Source: Polyporus tsugae (taxonomy: Eukaryota > Basidiomycota > Agaricomycetes > Polyporales > Polyporaceae). From it: a stretch of 64,000 bases of DNA. A program made the position numbers and the translations under genes. The stretch spans positions 558,001 through 622,000 of the forward strand of contig JAHRBS010000007.1 in assembly GCA_024305745.1 (NCBI GenBank). The letters run 5' to 3'. Numbering within the stretch: the first letter of the stretch is position 1; each line of letters starts with the position of its first letter. Of the stretch, positions 1-11,471 are shown in pieces. The notes under the pieces were generated by a model. It had not been told where the DNA came from, did not search any database, and saw nothing but the letters and a program-made list of their open reading frames with translations.

Positions 1-249
1 CATACCTCACGAGGTTTTGGAAATTGTACGATCATCTTTGCGAACGCGCTCGGGTCGCTTGGCGCCACCATAGATCCCGCGGACTATGGCCGGGAGGACG
101 AAGGTGCAGATGACTGGCACTTCGTGGCGGCGGAGGGTGTCTATCCGGGCGAAGGCGAACCTATCCATGAATTTCGGTTCGAATATGAGTTCGCAACCAC
201 GGAGGTCCCGCGCAGTGAAGGAGACGAGGTGACTGTTGGAACGGTGTGA
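1..249 (+). CDS. DUF6533-family membrane protein, C-terminal fragment (copy E)
   Basis: This is the 3' end of a gene cut by the window start; about 82 residues are open to a TGA at 247-249. The visible part is the acidic cytosolic tail of the DUF6533 family in this window: it contains FANALGSLGATIDPADYG and, near the end, EPIHEF and TTEVPR, matching the tails at 5504-5825, 20848-21200 and 54650-54982. Membrane segments would lie upstream of the window. The sequence after it resembles what follows copy A, so this end belongs to a direct duplication of the copy A to mS33 interval. Function of the family is unknown. It could be a pseudogene; the rest is not visible. Confidence 0.7.
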   Translation, partial: HTSRGFGNCTIIFANALGSLGATIDPADYGREDEGADDWHFVAAEGVYPGEGEPIHEFRFEYEFATTEVPRSEGDEVTVGTV

Positions 250-1529
250 AGCATTTGTCGGTTGAAATCGGTACAGCACCCATTCAACGTCCGGATCCTT
301 GTCCTTTCATAACTGACATTGACTAGTCCGTTGCAGGAGATGAGGCTCGTCATGAGGCTACTAGACACACGCTACCCCCTTCCAACTAAGTACAAGCTGC
401 TTCGCCCTCCATCTACCGAAGAATCACTAGTACTTTCACTCTTCCGTCCCGATATGACTCGTCTATATTGTATAGTAGTAGACTGTTGAAATGTTTATCT
501 TTCGTCTTTCGTCCGGCGGGAGACCGTGCAACGTCCGTGACTGTCCAGTTCATTGGACAATCGACCGACCAACTGACCAACCAACTGGCCGACCAGCCGA
601 CCCACTGACTGATCGACCAACCAACCGACCGCCAACCAACTGACCGCCGACCAACATTTGACACTGCCCCATCTTCGGTGAGCATACGGTCGTACTTCGT
701 CCACTTCACACTCCGATTATCATCGCTGTCCAGGTCACCGCCGCAGTCGGAGCCTGCGTGTCGAGGCTGTTTGCGAGGAGTATAGCATAAGTACTCGATG
801 CGCTCGACCATTTCCAAAGTAATCCACGCAGTCCCAAGGCGAGAAACCATAGGTAGATTTGTATGGCAGACGCCGCTCGGTGCTGCACTAGCAAGCCACC
901 GAACCCTCCTTCTTCCCGACGGTCAAGTCCCCCGTATTCTATTCGTTGTCGGCAGGCTCCCGCCGAGTATGTGCTCTGGCTCGCAAAAATCCTTCTCCAA
1001 CACCATAGTTTTCGCTCGAGGCCCACCTCTCCTCCTTCGCCTACCGTCACGACATGCAAGTTAGCCATGGTGGAGCTCTCCATGGCGCTCTTGCTCTGGA
1101 GGAAAATCAACGCCTCGAGATGGTAGGGCTGCCAGGTCGAGCAATGGGACCTCGAGCCTCCAGGCATATAGTGGTGCTCGTGCGCTATGCGCACTATTCA
1201 GTGTTACGGCTGGAAATATATCCTCAAAGAGGGCATCAAGAAACGCAATACTGCGCACAGCGCGCGAAGACCACTATATGCCAGAATGATGCTTCAGGTT
1301 GAACACAAGTCATCGTACTTATAGCACTTAATGACAAGGCACAACCGCGGATGTGCCTTGTAGAACCAGAACGACGTTGCATGAAAAACTTCGGTCAACG
1401 AATGAGACTCACTGAGGACCATATGCGGAGTCAGCGAGCACACCCGGATATTCTTGCATCTCGCGGCAGACAGGATGCATGCATCAGAAGGGTATCCACA
1501 TAACGAATGTCGGGGCAAAGCGCACGGCA
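250..1529. other. No intact gene; decayed duplicate spacer
   Basis: I see no supported gene. Parts resemble the spacer 5826-6939 downstream of copy A, and a short degenerate tetranucleotide tract lies at 561-653. The open frames on both strands show no family likeness and no splice-supported extension. Confidence 0.5.
561..653. repeat. Degenerate GACC/AACC tetranucleotide tract
   Basis: About 90 bp is made almost entirely of GACC, AACC, AACT and close variants. It is probably a mutated microsatellite in duplicated non-coding DNA. Confidence 0.7.
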
Positions 1530-1932
1530 GGAATCACCGCTTCTGATCTGCCTCCGACTCTCCACTGTACGACAACAGCACAATGAGTCTCGCGCAAGCG
1601 AAGAAGGTGCGACTGCACGCACCTGGGGACAAGGCATTCTTCGGCGCGCCCTTTTCCCTCCTCTTCTTTTCCCGTCTTTTCCTCCGGACCCGTTAGTCGT
1701 CCTCGACCTGGATCTTAAAGTTACCCTGGATGCGGTTGCAGTGAGCAACGTCAAAGGTGAGCCGCTCAGGGTAGTAGCGGATTATAGACATCGGAGGGGC
1801 TACATCGGACCCACCGTGCACGCAGGGACATAGTGCCAGTGCGGACAGAGGGGGTTGTAGGAAATTTGAGAGATCATACACTACAGGCGGGGTAGTAACC
1901 ACGATGAGTGATGAGGCCGCGATGGACATCGT
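1530..1932 (-). pseudogene. Decayed copy of mitochondrial ribosomal protein mS33
   Basis: Read on the minus strand, this aligns with the intact mS33 gene at 6940-7318. Shared residues include IRYYPE and GNFKIQ, the intron donor after the basic segment is still visible (GTGCGT), and the second-exon residues ESRRQ survive. The N-terminal part is badly altered: the intact gene's run from MAAVASS through RTGAKYLRPRLRGPS is scrambled by substitutions and indels. The frame ends at a stop soon after GNFKIQ. It therefore cannot make mS33. It lies between the DUF6533 tail and the dead TrpRS copy. Confidence 0.75.
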
Positions 1933-2283
1933 CGGACGTGGCAGGGAGGTGAGTAGTGTTCTGGATATGGCGTTGGCTTGGGATCCTAACAGGTACAAAC
2001 AAAGGAGGACTGTCCGGCGGCGGAGTCGGACTCAGACTCTCGAAGCAGCCCTGATGGCCCGGGAGAACTGGCGAGTGTTCTGCGAGCTGTCGAGCTCGAC
2101 TCCGACGATCATCTCTCCCGCTACATGTTCTCAGCCTCTTAGCTGGTGTTCCACAGATGCAACTCGCTCTCTTAAACCCTTCTTGTCCGGATGCCTGCCC
2201 AGCCCCAGAGAGGAAGACGAAGGAGATCGACGGGTGGCCTCAATCAAAGTTCAGGCTGTTGGACGTGCTAGAGTAGCAAATGT

Positions 2284-3240
2284 ATGTACTTATCTGCTCC
2301 AATGTCACCTCCGTCATGCGTCTTCCATCCTCTCTCTTTTCTCTTCTTGTGGTGTGCCTCGGAATCAACCGGGTCCTCTTGCAGATGGGCTGAGCACAAG
2401 CCTCACACCCGCAATGAGCGCACCCCTAAGTCGTCTTCTCTGGCATCCAGCCCACAGGCATCCCCCACGTACGTCTTCATACTCGCACTTCCAAGCTCTG
2501 AATCTGACTGAACACACACAACTAGGGAACCTGCTCGGGGCCCTCTTGAACTGGGTGAAGTTCCAGCGCGACTCCGCGCCAAGAGACCAGCTCATCTACT
2601 TGATCGTCCGATAGCACGCGCTCATGCTTCCACAAGACCCTAGGCTTCCGAGCGTTGTGCGGAGGGATATGCTCGCGGTCTTGCTTCGCGGTTGGGCGGT
2701 TGGGCTCGACCCCAACCGGTCTGTCATATTCTACCAGGATGTGCGTGTCCTACTGCATTGTGCATTGGTATTTCTGGACGAGAAGTGTACTGAAGCCTTG
2801 GCACTACAGAACCCATACCATGCGGAACTAGTGTGGGTGCTTAATTGTATTGCGCCGATGGACAACCTGCGGGGGAGGAGAATGTGGAAGGTGAGTGTAT
2901 GCTGTTCGCATGGTTCGTTCCGTGGCCTATATCCTCCCAGTCCAGGCTTTCCGCGTCGCCGGCATGCGGAAGATGACTAGTCGACTCACTAAGCTTCCTC
3001 ATGTCAGGTCCTCTCGCTGCGCGACCTATCTTCCATAATGTCCAAGTCCTTGCCGAACCTGAACTCGCATATCCTCCTCACCGGCACTCGCGCGCAGGTA
3101 CGCTCGGAGATTTGGAGCCCAGTGACGGCCTCCACGCTTGGGATCACCTACTGCCCAGCTGCGGGAGCGGGTGCCGTGAACATCCTCAACATTCTCTCCG
3201 CGTGCGTGGACGTGGATGTACAAGTAGCGGCGCGCCGTCT
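2284..3240 (+). pseudogene. Decayed, truncated copy of mitochondrial tryptophanyl-tRNA synthetase
   Basis: This is an inverted duplicate of the intact gene at 15833-17296. It keeps the Rossmann-fold start (LGNLLGALLNWVKFQRD), the block ending in DPNRSVIFYQD, the NPYHAELVWVLNCI segment, and the MSKS motif followed by LPNLNSHILLTG. It is dead: the codon matching TGG of the intact gene is TAG at 2612-2614, a small insertion lies in the LAVLL segment, exon 1 has lost the clean TGIPH reading, and a deletion removes the last roughly 60 codons so the sequence jumps at about 3240 into DNA homologous to the far side of the parent gene. Intron donors such as GTGAGT at about 2890 survive, so it arose by DNA duplication and not by retrocopy. 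Confidence 0.85.
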
Positions 3241-3830
3241 TCCATGGTCAATCCATTCCCGTCGATACGATGCCATGCATGCAGCCTACTCCCGGTGATG
3301 GACACATACCAGATGGCAGACCGTTGTGCGTCTTCTGAACAACAGCACTAGGTGTGGGATAACTTCGCCATACCGAAATGCAAGAAAATAGAACCGTCGT
3401 CCGGAGCGTCCACCCGCCAGGCGTTCCGATGGTCCATGCCCACAACGTCATCGATGAAGTGAGTATTATTACTTAGACTGACCTTGTCGGCTCTATAACG
3501 CTGGCTCACGTCACCTCCCGGAGCTAGAGGACTCTCCCAACGGTTGCAAAAACGCATCGAGCATCTTTCATACCCCTTCAACTAACTTAAGTACAGTACT
3601 TCCAATGCGATGCCTCGATCCTCGCCCGTTCGTACATACACCCGTTGGGGTTCCGTCCAGGACGTTCGGCTACGACGCCGCGTCACTGATTGAATGCATG
3701 CGGACTAAGTCGACCGCCATTCCAATTTCGTCTGGATGGGCAGCCGCCGCCCCCCCTGCCCCTGCGGAGGAGATCACGATGGCGCTGAGCTTTCCCGCCA
3801 CATTTTCAGCGTGAAGCTGTGGTTGTGTCG
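3241..3830 (+). pseudogene. Relic of an unrecognised ORF shared with 15165-15822
   Basis: Short stretches match the minus-strand ORF at 15165-15822: DAMHAAYSR here against DAMYAAYSP there, and a VHPPGVPMVHAHN-like stretch ending at a GTGAGT donor (about 3461). Frame shifts and stops break the rest. I do not recognise the family. A weak likeness to amidase segments around PHPPI was considered but is not strong enough to name it. Confidence 0.4.
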
Positions 3831-4023
3831 ACTGGGCGGGTACAGTAAGTAGACAAGCCTGAAGGTTAGTCTAAGAGTTGCACCCCCCTCTCACCGTAGA
3901 CCTGGGCTCATCAGCCGTTGTCTAGCTTGGACATCATTGCTTGCTCAAGTCTACCATTGTCGGATAGAAAAAGGACGTCAGCGTAGCCGGGATTTGCATA
4001 GTCCCCCAGCCTCTCGTTCCAAG

Positions 4024-5825
4024 ATGGCTTCTCAGGCTGACGCCGCCGTTGAACAAGTAATAGCCCTATACCGAGCCGCTACCCTGTAAGTGGGTCTTTG
4101 AGACGCATATCATATGTGAAACTCACGACGTGGTATAGTTTCGGGCTAGAATGCTGCACAGTTTCTGTGACCGGCAAGTCTTCAGTCCGGACGTCCACTG
4201 GTCGAACGTCTCACGTCGTGATATCCAGCGTTAGTTGTGTACGACTGGGTAGTGACACTGTCCCGCGAGGTGGACCTTTTCTGGACCGGGAACGCTCGAA
4301 CGGTCTCGGCTGTTCTGTACTTTTCAAACAAGTACCTGAATGTGCTCTCGCATATCGTGAGCACGATGCAGATGGCTCCGATGTCCAATAAGGTACGTAT
4401 ACTTTCCCATCCCCTCAAGTGGGAAAACCTGTCACTGACTCGGAGTGCGAATGCAACCACAGAGGTGTGTTACGATCCGGATCAATGCGTTGCTTTATAC
4501 TCAGACCGTCTGCATCCACAGTTGCACCAGGACGGCCATTGTGGTTCGTCTATTCCTGTATTTATCTTTCATCCCACCAGCAGGTGCGCGGCGACGGTTT
4601 CTATTGCATAGATGCCAATCTCACCGAGGTTACTTTTGCAGCATTCACTGCGTTGCGGGCATATGCGTTGACTCGTTGTCGGTGGCTATCTGCCCTCGTC
4701 TTTCTTCTCTCGAGCGTCCAGTTCGTCACGAATATGGTGCGTCATGTGTTCGTTCCAATCGATATCTAGTCTCAAAAATGTCTTCCAGGTGGGCTTACTA
4801 GGGTATCGTGTCTTCGGCATCCACTCCGCCGCCTGGGGGTGTATAAGCGGCATTGCCATCCCTCCTTCAAGTCTTCTCGGTCACATGTATGGCATCCGGT
4901 GATTTCTTCATAGAACCCACACTAACCCTGGCTTAGCTGTCCGTAACGTACCTTTCCTGCCAGGGTAAAACGCTGACGTCGAATCTGCAGCCCTCATTGC
5001 GAACCGTGTATCGACTATCCTAGCAGACACCATACTCGTCGCAATCACCTGGAAGCTCCTTCGGAGCGAACTCACGGACATAAAAGGTCTTGCCGTCATA
5101 ATGCTGCGCAATGGTATGTCTGCGTTGCTTTTCGATCTCGGTCTCTGCTGAAGCTTTTGCACTCCCGACAGGTATAAAGTACTTCGTGTGAGCTCCCCAC
5201 ACTGCCCATGCACCCAACTACTAACACGCGACCCAATCATGACGATGCGAAGTGTGTTGTCGGTGCTGAACATCCTGCAACTCGTGCTCACGGTCGGGTT
5301 CTCGGTCAGTTCTTTTGTTGATATCTGCCCAGACTCTCAGTCGCTCAATGTTATGTTCTGTTTGCCCTGGATATGGTTCCCTACTAGATAGTACCGGACG
5401 GAGTCCTTAGTTATGTATCATACTTCACAGACCCGTAGGTGGATTATTTACGCTGAGTGTGTCACTTTCCGCCTAGCGCTGATATTGATTTCCTCATGAT
5501 TAGGTTTTCGTCTGTGCTCGTGTCCCACTTCCTCCTCGACCTCCAAGAAGCTCATCAGAGAACAGTGGCCGGGATGGCCAATAACGACCTCATGGACACC
5601 TCACAGGGCGTCAGCGGGTTTTCGAACTTCCCGGATGCGCTAGGGTCCGCCGCCGACCATGGCCAGGAGGAAGACGACGAAAGCGCGGATGAACACTTAG
5701 CGGCTGTGGAAGGTATCCATCCTCGTGAGGTTGAGCCGAACCACGAATCGCGGGTCGGAGATGAGTTGGCTATCTCGGAGGTTCCGCGCGACGGAGTCGG
5801 CGGGGTGACCGTTGGGGCCCTTTGA
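4024..5825 (+). CDS. DUF6533-domain multi-pass membrane protein (copy A)
   Basis: This is a multi-exon gene starting at ATG 4024 (MASQADAAVEQ) and ending at TGA 5823-5825. The DUF6533 core reads VYDWVVTLSREVDLFWTG then LYFSNKYLNVL. Further membrane segments are FTALRAYALTRCRWLSALVF, ILADTILVAITWKLL and a last one before SSVLVSHFLLDLQEAHQRT. After this comes an acidic soluble tail. That gives about seven hydrophobic segments, as in other basidiomycete members, whose function is unknown. Introns are placed by comparing four paralogs; one (4174-4228) has a GC donor (GCAAGT) conserved in all four. No stop interrupts the inferred exons, so the gene looks intact. Confidence 0.75.
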
Positions 5826-6939
5826 AGGATTCTTCAGTCGGACTGGGTACGGTTCAAATGTCCCGATGTCCTTGTCCTTTCATAAGTCACTCACATCAAC
5901 TAATCCCTTGCAGGGCATCGCACTATGAAGCTACTAGCTAGAAACGCACACCACTTTTCCTTCAACTTTTTACAACGATAGTACGAGCTGCTCCACCCCA
6001 CCCCCGTCGACCAAAGAATTACTTTCATTCTGCTATCCCGATCCGACCCATCCATATGGCACAGTAGATACTGTAGTTTAGAGCCCCTGTTCAGGAGCAC
6101 GAACGTTGGCTACCGTGGGGATCCCCTTGGGCAAATATTGATTCCTCCGGAGCGTGCCACGTCGATGACTCTAGCTCATTCGACGACTGCCCGCTCGCCT
6201 TCCCGCCCAGCCTGGCACGCCTCACCGCCTGGTCGTGTCGCGCTGCCCTCTTCTCGCTGGGCGTACAGTCATACTTCGTTCACATTGGCGACCGATGGAG
6301 GCATGGAGTACAGCTCTTGCAAGTATCTCGCAATGCGATCCGAGGGCACCTAGCTGCCGCGACTGGGACCACCGCCATTACGCATTTTGTGGACAACGGC
6401 TGCAAGCAACTGGAAAGTGGTTGCGCGGGCGCGGCACAGTTGGCGCGGTCGGCCGCTCACTAAATGGTGCATTCGGTCCCGGGATGGATGTTCCGCTGTG
6501 CCCTCTACACACCATATATAAGGATGTAACGGCCACGACCGAATCGGAAGCAATGCGACCGAATGCGACCGAAACGATCACAGCCGCCAAGGATCTCAGG
6601 TAAGAAGCATGAAGTTCCACCCGGGTTGCACAGCGGACACGCATTCCCGATAAATGGCGCGCACAGCACGATCACCCAGGTTGTGCACGGCTTGAAGTCA
6701 TCGTGCTCATGGCAATCAATGACAAGGCCCACGGGCGGGATGTGCCTCGTGAAACCAGAATTGGCATTGCACAGAACATGCCGGACGTGAATATGACTCA
6801 CCAAGTAGGCAGCTGAGGCTCGAATCCAGCGAGCACAATCTCATCATCTCGCACCTCGCATCGCAGAGGGAGCAGACAGTAAGCATGCATTGGAAGGGTA
6901 TGCAGGTAACAAATGGCGGGGCTAAAGATGATACAGGGA
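5826..6939. other. Spacer without a supported gene
   Basis: I see no gene. The segment is the partner of 250-1529 in the direct duplication and carries the 3' flank of mS33. Confidence 0.5.
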
Positions 6940-7318
6940 TCACCGTTTGCGAGACTGCCTCCGACTCTCCGCTATAGGGTAACAGTTGGATGAGTCTCGC
7001 GCCAACGCAGAAAACACGACAACACGCACCTGGCGACTTGGCCTTCTTTGGCGCGCCCTTCCCTCTCCGCTTCATCTCCTCCACGTCTGCCAGCCGTTGG
7101 TACTCGTCCCAGTCTTGGATCTTGAAGTTCCCGCCCATGCGGTTGAAGCGAGCTACAGTGAGCTGTTCGGGGTAGTAGCGGATCATGGAAGGGCCACGGA
7201 GACGTGGGCGGAGGTACTTGGCGCCGGTACGGACGGAGGTGGGGTTGTAAGAGGTTTGGAAGATTTCGCACCGCATCCGCGCAAGCGCTGCTAGTCGTGA
7301 GGATGCGACAGCGGCCAT
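6940..7318 (-). CDS. RSM27: Mitochondrial small-subunit ribosomal protein mS33
   Basis: Two exons, 7318-7030 and 6971-6940, give 106 residues. The protein starts MAAVASSRLAALARMRC and has the family block SYNPTSVRTGAKYLR followed by RGPSMIRYYP, then a basic end (RRGKGAPKKAKSP). The GTGCGT...TATAG intron joins this to ESRRQSRKR and a stop, which fits the basic C-terminus of mS33 (yeast Rsm27, 37S S27). It is a component of the mitochondrial ribosome head. Reading through the intron would add unrelated residues, so the spliced form is preferred. A broken second copy lies at 1530-1932. It is divergent from SUV3, with about 750 bp between the starts. Confidence 0.88.
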
Positions 7319-8070
7319 GAGGAGTGGTAAGCCGCGGTGGGGGATGTGGTTGGGAGGCGAGTACTAAGTAGTCTGATGGATTTGGAAGGTGGGAGCTTGG
7401 GATCCTAACAAGTACAAACAACGCCAGAGGTGTTATGGGCGCTAATACTCCGTAATTGGGTACCGCTCCCTCTCGGTTCGCTGTCTCCTTCTCCTCCGCT
7501 TACTGCTTGTTCAACCTTCTGGTCGGCGTTTGCATTGTGTTTGAGGAAAGTCATCGGAGAAGTATATTTAGGAGGGTTGTGACTGGTCGAAGGCACAGGT
7601 ACGTTTCATCCGTTTACGAGTGACGAGTGCCGAGCACTCGTTGTTTCAAGAATGTTCTGCCCCAATCCCGTCGTGGCTTTCGCCTGTTACTGTGATTGAA
7701 ATGCGCCAAAAGGACACTACCCCAGTACATTGGAGTATGGAACTCCACACTGGTGGGTAACTCCGCATATACGAGTAAATGCGGCCACTGTCGAGGTGGA
7801 ACTCGTCCGAAGGCCGGAGTTGCAGTATTTTGCGACTTCCACTCCTCCCATCATCATTTCGCTGCAGTGTGACCCTGTCGAGGATTGAGCGAACCGCATG
7901 GTACGCGTGAAACTGCGATACTCGGGGCGAGTTCCGCCTCTACGGTATCTGGTCACGACCCGTTTATTCGTTTGGTTATGCTTCAAGAACCCGCAAACCC
8001 ATCTGTTTGAAAATCGTTTTCTATATCTGACCCTCTTTCTGCTCTAGCTCCTTGTTTTCCCCCATCGCCT
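7319..8070. other. Divergent intergenic region between mS33 and SUV3
   Basis: No gene is supported. The interval presumably holds both promoters; I see no clear TATA box. Confidence 0.5.
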
Positions 8071-10552
8071 ATGCTCCGGATACCTCAGCCACTGCGAGCA
8101 GCATGCCGTCATGACCTTCGCCCGCCCACCGTCCATGTCCAGCAATTGCTTCTCCGAACGTACAAATTCAAAGCAAAAACTCGCAAAAATACTCCTCTTT
8201 CACGTCCCCCTCGGGTGCGAGTGGTAGAACAAACCGAGGGCACGTTCCGCCTGCCCCCGGACGACGTCCCCGACTATTTCTCCAGAAACGTCCACACATG
8301 GGTTTCCCAATACAACCAGAAGATCACTGACCGCCTGACACGCTTTGGCATCCCCAAGGATGAGCTCCGACCACTTCTTCGGATGTATGCCACCTCCATG
8401 AGCAACGGCGACGTCTTTCGCGACCTTTCATATGGCGACCACCAATTGTCTCGCATCGCGCGCGACATGGTATCCAATCCCTCGCACGCCATGGACCAGT
8501 ACTTCACGCGAATGCTCTACGAGTGGACCAGCCTTTCCGAGGGTCAGGAAGCCCTGGAGTCCGTTGTCTCCCCCGAGGTCGTGTCGCGCATGCAGAGTCT
8601 CTCCCGTGCCTCGGACCTCTCGAACGCCGGGTGGGAGTACTCCCTGGCGCGCAGCACTCCCCCGCGCAAGTTCATTATGCACGTCGGCCCCACGAACAGC
8701 GGCAAGACGCACAACGCGCTGCGGGCACTCGCGGCCGCGAAGCGAGGGGTGTATGCGGGCCCGCTGCGGCTGCTCGCGTTCGAGATCTTCGACCGCCTGA
8801 ACAAGGGCCAGATCATCCCCCTCGGGATGGAGCCCGACCCGCAGGCCGAACCGGACTTGCAGAGCAGCATCGACGTGGGCGACGGCGCGGAGAAGGGCAA
8901 GGCGGTCATTGTGAAGGAGGGGAACCCGCGCTACGTGCGCGAGTGCAACATGGTCACCGGAGAGGAGCACAAAATTGTCTCGGACACGGCTCCGCTGCTG
9001 AGCTGCACGGTCGAGATGACGCCCTTTGCGTTGCACTGGGATGTCGCGGTCATCGACGAGATCCAGCTCATCGCGGACAAGCAGCGCGGCGGCGCATGGA
9101 CGGCTGCGGTGCTCGGTCTGAACGCGAAGGAGATCCACCTCTGCGGCGAGGAGTCCGCGGTTCCGCTCATCGAGGCGCTCGTGAAACAGATGGGCGATTC
9201 GATCGAGGTCCACCGATACAATCGCCTGACCCCGCTGGTCGTCGCGGATAAGAGCTTGGATGGGGACCTCTCGCGCGTCAAGAAGGGCGACTGTGTGGTC
9301 ACGTTCTCGAGAACCGGTCTGTTCAAGCTCAAGCAGGACATCGAGGCTGCGGCGAAGATGCGTTGCGCTCTTGCCTATGGTCGTCTCCCGCCGGAGATTC
9401 GTAGCGAGCAGGCGGCCCTGTTCAACGATCCCGATAGCGACTACAATGTTCTTGTGGGCAGCGACGCTATTGGCATGGGTCTCAACCTGTAGGTCATCTC
9501 ACTCTCTGCATTTTTCGAGTGCTGACGGCGATTTCTCTCAGCAAAATCAAGCGGGTCATCTTCGAGGCCGTCGCGAAGTTCCAGGGTAACGGTATGCGGC
9601 CATTGTCCGCATCGCAGATCAAACAGATTGCTGGCCGCGCTGGTCGGTTTGGAGTGCACGGGAGCGACACCACGGGAGTCGTCACAACCCTCGATCCTGG
9701 TGATCTTGACTTCGTGCGCGAAGCCCTCGCCACACCTTTCGACTCCCTCCACACCGCACGCCTGAACATGAACTTCGAGTCATACCGCAAGATCGTCGAA
9801 GCGCTCCCTTGGGAGTCGTCCAATATGACGGTCGCGGAGGTGTACCACTACGTGTCGCGGATGTCGCCGCTGTTCGAGTTCCAGTCGATCCACGAGCTCG
9901 AGCAGAGCTTCGAGTTCATCGACGAGTTCTCCGACTGCCTCACGCTCCGGACGCGTCTCCTCACCACCAACTCGCCCTGCCCGTGGCGCGACGACTTCGC
10001 GGTCAACGGCGCGCGCTCGATGATGGAGATCTACCGGGAAAAGCTCCGCGTACCCATAGAGGAAGCGCTCCACGGCGCACAGCTGCTCAAGAAGCTCAAT
10101 GGCGCGCTCGTGCTCATGGAGAGCAACGGCCCGATGCCGGTGCAGAAGGAGATCGTCCAGGTGCTCGGGAAGCTGGAGACTGTGCACAAGGTCATCGTGC
10201 TCTACTTGTGGTTCAGCTACCGGCACCCGGTCGCGTTCCCCGACCAGGAGAAGGGCTTCCACCTTAGGCACATCACGGAGCTCGCGATGGACTGGTGCTT
10301 GGAGCTGCTGCACCAGATGCGGATGAAGGCCAAGAACCCGGCGGCGCAGGCCCGGAGGGCGGTGCTGGGCAGGCGGCCGCTGAAGAAGCCGGATGCCAGC
10401 ATGGCCGGACCTACGATGTCTCGGGAGCGAGAATCAGTCGATGTCGTCCTAGAGTGTGATACCGGTATACTCTTCGTCGCGCTCTATACTGTGTGCCGAA
10501 TGCTGATTGCCAACCTTTTGCAGATAAGTTCATCCGTCACATCGTGCGGTGA
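8071..10552 (+). CDS. SUV3: Mitochondrial ATP-dependent RNA helicase Suv3
   Basis: Exons 8071-9488, 9542-10464 and 10524-10552 give 789 residues. The N-terminus is basic and rich in Arg and Thr, as in a mitochondrial targeting sequence. The helicase core shows Walker A GPTNSGKT at residues 206-213, DEIQ at 329-332, the SDAIGMGLNL segment across intron 1, and motif VI QIAGRAGR at 501-508, all diagnostic of SUV3. In yeast, Suv3 works with the Dss1 exonuclease in the mitochondrial degradosome, unwinding RNA for 3'-5' decay and intron turnover. The last exon, after a 59 nt intron with a TTGCAG acceptor, adds a short basic end (DKFIRHIVR). If that intron is not removed, the frame stays open into the next gene. 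Confidence 0.93.
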
Positions 10553-10784
10553 AGAGTCCTTCACGAATCTCCACCGTGACGGGGCGCGCTGTTTGGGCCA
10601 CTTTGGCTGCCTGTCAAAGCAGGTTCAACTCCCCTCGACCCAAGGCGCCCCTCGCTTGTTCCGAACCATCGTGTTGCTCGTCTTTCCCCTTCGCTCAGCT
10701 CTTGCGCTCACTTCGGCTGGTCCACTCGTTCTTGCACGCCCACCTCGCAATTCTAGATCGCACCTCATATCACAGCTAGACGTT

Positions 10785-11471
10785 ATGTTACTATCCTACC
10801 TAATCATGCCGCTCTCGTTGTTCTTCGCCCCGCTGGCCTCCGGGCGACCGGCCTCCGCGCCCACCCACAAAGTATTCCATACAGCCACCCCTGCAGAGCC
10901 AAACGCGCTGCTCGGCCGACACTACCTCGTCCACGAGCACCGAGAGGCCGCATACACCCACACCGTATCCGCAACAACGGCAAGCCACCGGGCCCAACAG
11001 ACCCCACGCCACACGAAGCCCTTCGCGCGGTACTTCGCCGACCGCTCCGGAGACATCTGGATACACGAACGGCCGCGTGCGCCGATCCCAATCCTGATCC
11101 CGCGGGCGGCCGCTGACGCGGACGACGAACCGAGGAGGAAGTACGTCAACTACCTCTCGCACGTCGGACCCTACGCCTACGAGCCCCCGCCGCCACCCCC
11201 GCCTACCGTCACCATCACAGTAACGTCACAGCCCTCCCCGACGCTTGCCGAGTACGACGAGTCGCCTTCGACTGCGAGCACGAACACAGAGACTACGGTG
11301 CCCGTGCTGAACCTCGCCGCTGCGAACGCCACCGCGACGTCAACTTCGACGGACCCGTACCCAACAACGGAGACGAAGGAGGCGAGCAAGGGCAAGAAAG
11401 TCAAGGCGACGACGCGAGCGAAGCTGCACAAGAGCGGGAAGAAAGAGTACAAGGAGAGGAGGAAGTACTAG
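10785..11471 (+). CDS. Small secreted, Pro/Thr-rich protein
   Basis: A single-exon ORF gives 228 residues. It starts MLLSYLIMPLSLFFAPLASG, a hydrophobic N-terminus that looks like a signal peptide. The body is low in hydrophobic residues, with a proline run around PPPPPPPTVTITVT, a Ser/Thr/Ala-rich stretch, and a strongly basic end (GKKVKATTRAKLHK). No catalytic motif or family was recognised. The frame is continuous with SUV3 exon 2, but there is no homology to SUV3 and a signal-like start follows the SUV3 stop, so I treat it as a separate gene. It could be a cell-wall-associated or small secreted protein. Confidence 0.55.
   Translation: MLLSYLIMPLSLFFAPLASGRPASAPTHKVFHTATPAEPNALLGRHYLVHEHREAAYTHTVSATTASHRAQQTPRHTKPFARYFADRSGDIWIHERPRAPIPILIPRAAADADDEPRRKYVNYLSHVGPYAYEPPPPPPPTVTITVTSQPSPTLAEYDESPSTASTNTETTVPVLNLAAANATATSTSTDPYPTTETKEASKGKKVKATTRAKLHKSGKKEYKERRKY

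Larger units (their letters stand above)
1..1990 (+). repeat. Direct segmental duplicate of about 5.6-7.3 kb
   Basis: The order DUF6533 tail, spacer, minus-strand mS33 is found here and again at about 5640-7320 in the same orientation. Blocks that match by eye include 1329-1380 against 6716-6770 and the mS33 segments. This copy is the degenerate one, because its mS33 is broken. Confidence 0.6.
2284..5825 (+). repeat. Arm 1 of inverted duplication with 13109-17296
   Basis: The order TrpRS, unknown ORF, DUF6533 on the plus strand here is repeated on the minus strand at 17296 down to 13109. The pair is diverged, with a dead TrpRS here and a live one there. About 7.3 kb containing SUV3 and two other genes lies between the arms. 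Confidence 0.8.

Noticed and set aside
2284..3240. TrpRS copy as a processed (retro) pseudogene
   Set aside because: Intron sequences and donors are still present and flanking DNA is shared, so it came from DNA-level duplication.
8428..9251. Long open frames overlapping SUV3 on both strands
   Set aside because: They are GC-rich shadow frames of SUV3 exon 1, with Arg/Ala-rich translations and no domain; SUV3 has clear helicase motifs.
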